This document shows, in pieces, positions 1-6,700 of a DNA stretch of 8,005 nucleotides. Location: assembly GCA_023429135.1 (NCBI GenBank), contig JAEYWD010000044.1:1-8005 (forward strand), in the 5' to 3' direction. This DNA comes from Bacteroidota bacterium. Its GTDB lineage: Bacteria; Bacteroidota; Bacteroidia; Bacteroidales; JAAUTT01. The notes under the pieces were generated by a model. That model saw nothing but the letters and a program-made list of their open reading frames with translations, had not been told where the DNA came from and did not search any database. Positions within the stretch are counted from its first letter, which is position 1; each line of letters begins with the position of its first letter. The translations under genes and the position numbers were made by a program.

Positions 1-11
1 GGATAATACAG

Positions 12-40
12 CCCAGGGCAAAGCGAAGCGGCGCCCTGGG
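12..40. repeat. REP-like GC-rich palindrome
   Basis: An 8-bp perfect inverted repeat, CCCAGGGC (12-19) and GCCCTGGG (33-40), encloses a GC-rich loop with an AAGCGAAGCG core. It stands out against AT-rich flanks and is followed by no gene. Short GC-rich palindromes of this kind are widespread between genes in Bacteroidota and resemble REP elements mobilised by RAYT transposases. That assignment is by resemblance only, and no transposase is present here. It could also act as a bidirectional terminator for a gene to the left of the window. Confidence 0.5.
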
Positions 41-48
41 TTAATCAA

Positions 49-126
49 ATAGAATTATTTTTTGGCGGCGTGAAAACATGTTAAAAAGGGCTTTATTCTT
101 AACATCGCCGCAATTGTGATTCTATT
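49..126. repeat. Nested imperfect inverted repeat (long hairpin)
   Basis: Three pairs of arms are nested around one centre: AATAGAAT (49-56) with ATTCTATT (119-126), GCGGCG (65-70) with CGCCGC (106-111), and ATGTTAA (78-84) with TTAACAT (99-105). The arms are separated by unpaired bulges, and the apical segment contains AAAG/CTTT. The arrangement would fold into a long interrupted hairpin as DNA cruciform or RNA. It may be part of the same mobile or REP-like cluster as the palindrome at 12-40. No function can be assigned. Confidence 0.45.
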
Positions 127-222
127 ATTATCAACAATAATATACAACATAGCCTCGATGGTCCATAGCTGAACAGCCATTGGTCAGTCACAGGCAGAAA
201 CACAAATATTTATCTGTTGGCG

Positions 223-399
223 CGGATTTGTAATCCGTCCTATCTGCGTTAAGCGGTAATTACTCGCTGTCGTTCATAAGACCAATTCACTAAGTTGCAA
301 TGCCGCTTGGAATGCCTAAGATAACCGCAGTATTTAAAATCGGAGTGCTAAGAGGACTTTGCAAATCCGCTTGAAACACTGTTGATTTTGTAAATCAAC
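223..399. repeat. Cluster of small hairpins with TGT/TGC loops
   Basis: The stretch holds CGGATT-TGT-AATCCG (223-237), GTTGATTT-TGT-AAATCAAC (381-399), a related imperfect copy with loop TGC around 354-368, and a palindrome GTAATTAC framed by AGCG/CGCT (252-268). The first two are perfect stems that share the same loop and the same inner bases, which suggests one family of short repeats rather than chance. No open frame with coding character runs through the area. It is most simply read as repeat debris from mobile elements. Confidence 0.4.
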
Positions 400-460
400 T
401 AATTCTACTTTGACAGATTAGTTTGTAAATATTTAATTAGCCACTAATGCACAAATTGAG

Positions 461-484
461 CCACGCAAACTGCGTGGGTTTTCG
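461..484 (+). terminator. Terminator-like hairpin inside the inverted-repeat element
   Basis: CCACGCA (461-467) and TGCGTGG (471-477) form a perfect 7-bp stem with loop AAC, followed by GTTTTCG. The shape fits a weak intrinsic terminator read on the + strand, but no gene precedes it in the window. It may simply be a structural part of the surrounding element. Confidence 0.35.
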
Positions 485-548
485 TGTAAATTATCAAAGG
501 AGGATGCAGTTATATGGAGAGAATGTTAATGTATAATATTCACGAATA

Positions 549-568
549 ACCGAAAACAAGTTTTCGGT
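549..568. repeat. Perfect 9-bp hairpin followed by A/T tract
   Basis: ACCGAAAAC (549-557) and GTTTTCGGT (560-568) pair perfectly around a two-base centre and are followed by seven A and five T (570-581), itself partly self-complementary. It lies just inside the right arm of the 403-625 element. It could serve as a terminator in either direction, or as a structural end of the element. Confidence 0.35.
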
Positions 569-625
569 GAAAAAAATTTTTCATTAGTGCATTAGTGGCA
601 AAAAGGTAATGTGTCAAAGTAGAAC

Positions 626-1130
626 TAAACAGAATTTGCAAATAAATGATGCATAAACAGGCAGAAACATGAACATCCATGGCCAAAATTTGATTGAGGA
701 ATAAACCGAAAAAAGTTAACTGAGTTTTTTTTCTAAAATTTCGTCAAAATGTTTGAAAGTGCCATATAAATCAATACAGTTACTTCAAAACTCAATAGAA
801 AAGCCCCGAAATCCTGTCCAAAACCATAGCTAAAAACAGTTATATAATCTTCATTATCAATAACATGTTAATTAATTCAATTTGGATATCTGATTTTCTT
901 TTTCTACTTTCGGATCATTAATCAGCAATTACTGCTTTTCCCTTAATTTGAATTTGTGAGGGCGACGTTAGTGTGAAACTTTTAGGAGATACCAGTATAG
1001 CGCTTTGAAATATTTAGGTATGCTTTACGACAATTTAAGATGCTCCATCAGTTCAGGAGCGATTACCAGCGAACACTTCTGTTTATTTCAGAAAAGCAGA
1101 AAGTTTCAGAATATCTTTTCAGTCCGGATC
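626..1130. other. AT-rich spacer, no feature seen
   Basis: I find no open frame with coding character, no tRNA or rRNA, no convincing terminator (the T-run at 725-732 has no stem before it) and no clear Bacteroidota promoter pair here. The short open frame that begins near 1005 is explained by the repeat tract further right. Confidence 0.5.
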
Positions 1131-1395
1131 CATCCAGGTTCATACTTCAACCTTCAGGTGCCTTACCTGGAGCTGCCAGTTTCAAACTGGCTGGTCAAAG
1201 TATCGAACTTTGTCCTCCGGGTATCAAACTGGCAGCTTCTTGTTTGGAACCGGGAACACAGAGTAAGAAGGTTTGATCACAAAGTATGAAACTGGGAGTT
1301 CCAGGTTCCACACTTTGTGATTCCAGCTTCATACTTTGTGCCCGGAGTATGAAACTGGGAGCTTCGTGTATAGAACCTGGAAAACAAAGTATGTC
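1131..1395. repeat. Degenerate repeat tract with 63-bp spacing
   Basis: A 19-base unit, GTATGAAACTGGGAGCTTC or a close variant, begins at 1221, 1284 and 1347, exactly 63 bp apart. The copies at 1221 and 1347 stay similar for almost 50 bp, while the middle copy diverges after the shared unit. Inverted copies are interleaved: CACAAAGTATGAA (1278-1290) with 1328-1340, and AGCTGCCAGTTT (1171-1182) with 1226-1237. A small palindrome, GCCAGTTT-C-AAACTGGC, begins at 1174. The tract resembles the degenerate 'CCAGGTTTCAAGTTC'-type low-complexity repeats often seen between Bacteroidota genes. Two overlapping open frames across it have no coding character. Confidence 0.6.
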
Positions 1396-1468
1396 ATTCT
1401 TCTTAAATCGTAAATGATTTCCTGTAATAAATAATTTCTCAAGTATTAACCCTTAAATTTTGTCAAAA

Positions 1469-1882
1469 ATGAGTAAAGTAACTGTAAAAATCGAAATCCC
1501 CTCGGGCAGTCCCGATGATTTGTTAAGTATGGCCCAGAAAGTAGAAAACAACCATACAAAAAAAGGCGCCAACAGTCCGCTGAATGCAATTGACATGACA
1601 ACCTTCAGTGCAAAATTATTAAGCGCCAAAGAGAAGCGTGCCGAAGCAAAACGCCTTCACGACGAGGCCGAAGCCCTCAACCAGCAGGCTTTACAAGATC
1701 TGGGAATAGCCGAAGGGCAGAATTCGAAAACACCCGGAACCATTTACAGCCTAATAACCAGCGCCCGCGATGTTCTGATGGGTATCAACCGTGGCCAGGA
1801 AGAAAAGCTCAACGAGTGGGGCTTTAAAGTGGTGAGCGGAGGGACGATGAATTCAAAATCGAAAACTTCGGCTGCAAAGTAG
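1469..1882 (+). CDS. Conserved-looking hypothetical protein, 137 aa
   Basis: I do not recognise a named family with confidence. The protein is small, soluble and without signal peptide or membrane segment, so it is probably cytoplasmic. It opens with a short beta-like stretch (VTVKIEIP, residues 4-11). Residues 45-75 are rich in K, E, A and L and look helical, possibly coiled coil (EKRAEAKRLHDEAEALNQQA). A conserved-looking segment follows (SLITSARDVLMGINRG, 94-109, then LNEWGFKVV, 114-122), and the tail is Ser/Lys-rich and disordered. Similar small proteins ending in a 'WGFEV' motif occur as hypotheticals in Bacteroidota (recollection, not checked). The ATG at 1469 is chosen over a TTG nine bases upstream; neither has a Shine-Dalgarno sequence. 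It ends in TAG and stands alone between repeat-rich spacers, so context gives no role. Confidence 0.8.
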   Translation: MSKVTVKIEIPSGSPDDLLSMAQKVENNHTKKGANSPLNAIDMTTFSAKLLSAKEKRAEAKRLHDEAEALNQQALQDLGIAEGQNSKTPGTIYSLITSARDVLMGINRGQEEKLNEWGFKVVSGGTMNSKSKTSAAK

Positions 1883-1891
1883 CCAATACCG

Positions 1892-1948
1892 GGAGGTGTT
1901 CGTAAGGGCCCTTAAGCAATTATGGGCTGCCCGATACGGAACACCTCC
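1892..1948 (+). terminator. Large inverted repeat after the 137-aa gene
   Basis: GGAGGTGTTC (1892-1901) and GAACACCTCC (1939-1948) form a perfect 10-bp stem starting ten bases after the stop codon. The loop contains a 12-bp palindrome, TAAGGGCCCTTA (1903-1914), and a small GGG-CTG-CCC hairpin (1924-1932), so several folds compete. Its position suits transcription termination, but no T-run follows, only CTCTATAAT. A 3' structural or regulatory element is equally possible. Confidence 0.45.
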
Positions 1949-1988
1949 TCTATAATCTAATTGAATTAGGCTCTTAAGAAATTGGTTT

Positions 1989-2040
1989 GTCCACAGTCCT
2001 CAGACCATTGGCTGTGGACCGTTGACCGTGGTCTGTCGAC
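1989..2040. repeat. Degenerate GACC/GTGG low-complexity repeat
   Basis: The stretch strings together variants of GTGGACC, GACCGTGG and GTCGAC, and contains an 8-bp inverted repeat, GTCCACAG (1989-1996) with CTGTGGAC (2012-2019). Tracts of this kind recur between genes in many Bacteroidota genomes. No function is apparent. Confidence 0.4.
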
Positions 2041-2102
2041 GCGCTGTCATGCCTATTAACTAAACGCCTGTTCCAATAATCTAATTACTAACATACAATT
2101 CT

Positions 2103-3251
2103 ATGAAAAGTCTTTACAAACTATTATTAACAATTTTACCCATGGTTTTACCCTTGGGTGTGTTTGCCCAGCCAACTGACAATGTGGTTGCCTATTATCC
2201 ATTTAATGGAAATGCCAACGATGTTAGCGGAAATAGTAAAAACGGCACTGTTTCCGGTGCCACTTTAACAACCGATCGGCTAGGAAAAGCCAACGCCGCT
2301 TACTTTTTTAACGGTCGCAGCAACCTTATTTACTTACCGGATGCACTTTTGCCCAATGCTTCGGCATTTGCAATAAGTTACTGGATAAAACCCGGTGGAA
2401 ATAACACATCGCCTGATACATATAATGCACAAATAGTTGTCGATTTGAGAGGACAATTTCAGATTGCGACAACATATCTGGAACCTAATTATACATCTAA
2501 TCCCAATACCATGCAATTCTATATTTACAGCTCTGTCACAGAGACTGTATATACACCAAATAACTCTATTATGCCCGGTAATTGGTATCACATATTGTGC
2601 AACTATGGCAATAATGTGATGGAGCTCTACTTAAACGGAAACTTCGTCGGTTCGAAAACCATAAGCATTCCAGGGCCTGTTTCAGGATACAACAATACCA
2701 TCGGAAAAGATTATAATGTAGGCTGGGACAGGTTATGGTTCTATGGAGCCATCGACCAGGTCTTATTTTATAGTCGAAAGCTTACAAGCTCTGAAGTTCA
2801 GGCCATATATAACCGGGAATCGACCTCAAGTGAAATTTCCGAGCTTTACGCCCCTGTAAGCATCCGGTACAATTATGATGGGTCGGGAAACAGAAGCTCG
2901 CGGGCACCGATTACCCTTAAATCGGGAAGCTTTATTAATGTAAGAGATTCCGTTGGATCAGAATCGTTTAGTGAAAACTACCTGGAACCACAAAAAGACG
3001 AAATTGAAGGTGGTAAAATAAACATTTATCCCAATCCCACCCGTGGATTCCTTAAAGTTGAGATTACCGGGATAAAAGATGAAGTAAAAACCTCTATCCA
3101 GATATACAACCTGAGTGGTTCTCAACTGGTAAATATTGTACCCGGCAGCTCAACTTCTGTAATCGACATGAGTAAATACCCCAACGGCACTTACCTTCTC
3201 AAGGTTTTTGTGGGAGATAAAATGACGGAATGGAAGATTATTAAGGAATAA
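2103..3251 (+). CDS. Secreted LamG-like protein with T9SS sorting domain
   Basis: This is an exported protein, probably held on the cell surface or released through the type IX system, and likely to bind carbohydrate or protein. Residues 1-22 form a Sec signal peptide (Lys-containing start, hydrophobic core, VFA before Gln23). Residues 27-236 match a LamG/concanavalin-like jellyroll: an opening VAYYPFNGNANDVSGN, then AISYWIKPG, GNWYHILCNY, LYLNGNFVG and a closing AIDQVLFYSRKLTSSEVQAIY. Residues 237-304 are a linker with a YD-repeat-like YNYDGSGNR (256-264). Residues 305-382 form a T9SS type A sorting domain, with IYPNPTRG, then YPNGTYLLKV and a terminal WKIIKE. The length (382 aa) is complete. 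It ends in TAA, 28 bp before the large RHS gene, so cotranscription is likely. The ligand cannot be predicted, since LamG folds bind many partners. Confidence 0.9.
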   Translation: MKSLYKLLLTILPMVLPLGVFAQPTDNVVAYYPFNGNANDVSGNSKNGTVSGATLTTDRLGKANAAYFFNGRSNLIYLPDALLPNASAFAISYWIKPGGNNTSPDTYNAQIVVDLRGQFQIATTYLEPNYTSNPNTMQFYIYSSVTETVYTPNNSIMPGNWYHILCNYGNNVMELYLNGNFVGSKTISIPGPVSGYNNTIGKDYNVGWDRLWFYGAIDQVLFYSRKLTSSEVQAIYNRESTSSEISELYAPVSIRYNYDGSGNRSSRAPITLKSGSFINVRDSVGSESFSENYLEPQKDEIEGGKINIYPNPTRGFLKVEITGIKDEVKTSIQIYNLSGSQLVNIVPGSSTSVIDMSKYPNGTYLLKVFVGDKMTEWKIIKE

Positions 3252-3279
3252 AACTAATCAACTAAAATTTTCTAAACAC

Positions 3280-3708
3280 ATGAAACATATTATATCATTC
3301 ATTATATTATTAGCTGTCTTTTATCAAGCTAAAAGTCAGAGCAATGTAGTATATCAACCTCCAATTGACCCTGCTGCAAGGCAAATTGATACAAACCTGC
3401 CTGTTGGAACCATTGCCGGAGGTGCATCAGTTAGCGCCAATGGGGCTGCTACTTATTCTATACCTGTTTTTGTTTCGCCGGGAACCGGAGGGGTACAACC
3501 TAACATCTCCATAGTATATAACAGTATGGCCGATTACGGTCTATTGGGTATTGGCTGGAATATTTCAGGGTTGTCAGCTATTATCAGAACGGGGAATAAC
3601 ATATTTACCGATGGAACAAGCTCACCTGTAAAACTCAACACCAGTGATAAGCTTAGTTTGGACGGAAACCGCCTTATTGCAATATCCGGCACTTACGGAG
3701 GGGACTGA
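3280..3708 (+). CDS. SpvB-like N-terminal part of a Tc/RHS protein, cut by TGA
   Basis: This is the 142-codon opening of the large Tc/RHS-type gene, ended by an in-frame TGA. Residues 1-19 are a Sec signal peptide with likely cleavage after AKS, before Gln20. From about residue 25 the sequence follows the SpvB N-terminal domain of Tc-toxin B subunits: GAATYSIPVFVSPGTGGVQP, then ISIVYNSMADYGLLGIGWNI, SGLSAIIRTG and KLSLDGNRLIAISGTYGGD. The domain is incomplete at the stop, so this product alone should not fold as a working unit. The ATG at 3280 lies behind an AT-rich leader with no Shine-Dalgarno sequence, and the signal peptide directly after it supports this start. The same frame continues without shift after the stop, so this and the next entry are two parts of one ancestral gene. 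Confidence 0.85.
   Translation: MKHIISFIILLAVFYQAKSQSNVVYQPPIDPAARQIDTNLPVGTIAGGASVSANGAATYSIPVFVSPGTGGVQPNISIVYNSMADYGLLGIGWNISGLSAIIRTGNNIFTDGTSSPVKLNTSDKLSLDGNRLIAISGTYGGD
3706..3708 (+). other. In-frame TGA interrupting the Tc/RHS gene (codon 143)
   Basis: The codon stands between GGD and TEYRTENETF in an otherwise unbroken frame. It is one base from GGA (Gly) and from TGG (Trp), and either residue would suit this turn. General UGA-to-Trp recoding is unlikely: the frame uses TGG at least twelve times afterwards and has no second TGA. No hairpin resembling a bacterial SECIS directly follows, which speaks against selenocysteine. A point mutation or a base-call error is the simplest reading. 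Confidence 0.85.
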
Positions 3709-6700
3709 ACAGAATACAGGACTGAAAACGAAACATTTGTTAAAGTAATATCATTAGGCTCTGTAAATGGTTTTCCTGATAGATTTATTGTATATACTAA
3801 GGAGGGTCTGGAAATTGAATATGGCAATACAGCCGATTCAAAAATTGAAGCCCAGGGAAAAACTGATGTAATTATTTGGTATATAAACAAAGTGAAGGAT
3901 AGAAATGGGAATTATATGACCTTTGTTTATACTGAGAATAATGTAACCGGTGAATCAAGAATTGATAGAATAAATTATACAGGAAATGAGCAAGTAGGCT
4001 ACCAGCCTTACAATTCATTAAGATTTTACTACGAAACAAGATTGGATAAAGAGACTTCCTATATTGCAGGTACTAAGTTCCAATCGTCGGTATTGTTAAG
4101 AAATATTAAAGCATACAATAACAATACCGTTGTAAAGACATATGAATTTCTTTATAGTTTTAATATACATTCCGAGCTTTCTGAAATAAAAGAATACGGA
4201 GCTGATATGACTCCGCTTAATTCTACTGCAATCTGCTGGGGACCCACAGTAAATGCAATTACCGATAATCCCAGCACTTTAATTTCAATACCTGGTGATA
4301 AATACTATGGCGATTTTAATGGTGATGGACAAACGGACCTGGTATTTTATACTTCAGTAAAGGGAAATAACAACATGACCTATTATCTGGCAAATGCCGA
4401 TGGGAAAACTTTTACAAATGGTGGAACAATTACAGGGACAACCACTCTCCTGGGTGAACCCAGAGGTATTATTGTGACAGACTTTGACGGCGATGGCTTG
4501 TCCGATATAATCCTTAAATATAAATGGGTTGGTGATGAATCAATTGATCCCAAATCCACAGGTTTTAAATTCTATAGATCAACAGGAACTACATTCTCGC
4601 TTGTAAATTCAGTTTGGGCCGGAAATAATGCAAGCGAAGAATTTGCTGGTGATTTTGATAATGACGGGAAAAAAGAGCTATTCTACAGAGCCATAGATTG
4701 GGAAGGTTTTTATAATTACTACTTATTAAGGCCTAATAGCCTACCCATAGTCTTGCGTAACGAGGTCCCGGGTGATGAAGATATTGTGGTTGCAGATTTT
4801 ACCGGAGAGGGGCAGTCAGATGTGTTGATACTTAACTCCACTGGGTATTCCATAAATGAGGTTATAGGCAATGTACTGGTACAGAAATCAAGGGGAAGCC
4901 AGGTTTCTTCTTCTGGTGGAATAATCAGTTTTGGCGATTTCAACGGTGATGGCAAAGCAGATATTCTAAAGAGTGGACTCGTTCCTTATTTTTACTTAAG
5001 TAATGGCAATACCTTTGAAAATGTGAATCCCTGGGACGATATTTTAAGTATTAACTTAATTAAGCCGGTTGTAAAAGACTTTAACGGGGATGGTAAAGAT
5101 GATATACTGGATATTACTTCTTCAACCGAGGCAAGATTATTTATAAATTCAGGTACCTATATCAGTAATATTTATCGGTTAACTTCATCTGCAAGTTTAT
5201 CCGGGTCGGCCGACTCGTATAATGATTTTAATGGCGACGGATTACCTGATTATTACAATGAAAGCAGAATGATCTGTTTTAACGAGAATGATAATCGCTT
5301 TAAAGTTACCACTATTCTGGATGGATTTAACAGAAAAACAAGTTTTGCATATAAATCAATTGTTGATCCATCTGTTTATACAAAAGGAGCTGGGGCCATG
5401 TATCCGGTTACGGATTTCCAATCGCCACTGAAGGTAGTTGAATCAATTACCTCTGAAGCCGGATATGGCCAGTTGGTAACTACAAGGTACACCTACCAGG
5501 GAGCTAAAAAGCACGCATTAGGTCGGGGATTCCTCGGATTTTCCGGTGTAACCTCCCTTAACACTACATCCAACATAAAAACAGTAAGCAATAATTATTT
5601 GAATACGGCCAATTACATTATGTTGCCTGAGAGTTCCCGGACATACTCCGGTAATACCCTGATTTCAGAACAAATTGACACTATGGAGATCAGAGATTTT
5701 GGCAGCAAACGACTGTTTATTTACAGAAAAAGCTCCACCAGCAGGAGTTACGATTTAAATACACAGGCGCTGTATGCAAATTATTACGAAAGATATAACT
5801 ACGATGACTACGGAAACCCAGTACTAATTGAATCAAATACCGGGGGCGTTGTTTTTGGCAAAATTGAAAATACCTGGATTAATTCCGGAGGATATTGCTT
5901 GAACAGGATCTCCAATAGTAAAACAACTACTTCCAGATCGGGAGAAACACCATATGTAAGTATCACTGAATTTACCTACAATAACGGTATTTTAAACAGA
6001 TCAATAGCAGAACCTGGCGATGCACAAAAGGTAATTACAGACTACCAGTATAATTTTTCTGGAAATGTTACTAATATGAAGGTTTCCAACAACGGTACGG
6101 GTGGAAGGTCAGAAAACATGGAGTATGATGTTTACGGGAGGTTTCTTACAAAAAAATCGAATGCCTACCAACATTTCACTCAAACAACATACGATGAACG
6201 TTTTGGAGTGCCCATTGAAGTGAAGGACCATAACAATATTACCACCTCACACACATACGATGGTTTTGGCCGCTTAACCCAAACCACCGCCCCCGATGGT
6301 AATATCTCAAAAGTAACCCTCTACTGGGTTACCGGCTCCGGGCCGCAATATGCTTTATACTACTCCAAAACCGAAACACCGGGTAATCCTCCCGTATATG
6401 TTTATTACGATAAGCTTGGCCGTGAACTTCGTTCCCAAAAAACAAGTCTGAATGGCACACAGGTTTATTCCGATGTCCATTACGACGCTAAGGGGCAGGT
6501 CGACCAGGTTACCCTGCCTTATTTCACCGGGGCTACAAGTTTTAATTACAAAACAATGGCGTACGATAACCTGGGAAGAATTACCTCCGAAACCGCTCCC
6601 GGTGTTAATACAACCTATAGCTATAACGGCTTAAGCGCTACCATTACCGACAATATTGCCGCACAAACATACACCCGCACCGCCGATGCCACCGGAAGTC

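Larger units (their letters stand above)
403..625. mobile_element. MITE-like element with bipartite inverted termini
   Basis: Two separate 13-bp blocks are repeated in inverted order at the two ends. TTCTACTTTGACA (403-415) matches the reverse complement of 613-625, and GCCACTAATGCAC (440-452) matches the reverse complement of 587-599. The spacers between the blocks differ in length (24 and 13 bp), so the left arm has 50 bp and the right arm 39 bp. The interior (453-586) encodes nothing of size but holds two hairpins. Short, non-coding and with terminal inverted repeats, it resembles a MITE. A target-site duplication is not obvious, and the CACTAATGCAC block resembles degenerate tandem repeats common in Bacteroidota spacers. 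Confidence 0.45.

Noticed and set aside
55..180. A 41-codon open frame on the minus strand, ATG at 180
   Set aside because: It coincides with the nested hairpin, has no ribosome-binding or promoter signal, and is too short to judge without homologues.
190..670. 13-base direct repeat ACAGGCAGAAACA at 190-202 and 658-670
   Set aside because: One 13-mer pair is expected about this often by chance in 8 kb, and the flanks do not match.
1005..1289. Two overlapping + strand open frames (94 and 78 aa, the second at 1040-1276)
   Set aside because: Both run through the degenerate repeat tract. The translated text is repeat-driven (VSNW..., LQVP...), has no domain or start signal, and is the usual artefact of such tracts.
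1..1468. CRISPR array, tRNA or riboswitch in the left spacer
   Set aside because: No regularly spaced identical repeats with unique spacers, no cloverleaf and no recognisable aptamer core were found; the structures seen are simple inverted repeats.
2334..2591. Minus-strand 85-codon open frame opposite the LamG gene
   Set aside because: The + strand frame there carries a clear signal peptide, LamG features and a sorting domain; the antisense product resembles nothing.
3706..3760. Selenocysteine insertion or genome-wide UGA-Trp code at the internal TGA
   Set aside because: No stem-loop directly follows the codon, the domain has no redox role, and TGG is used throughout with no other TGA in frame.
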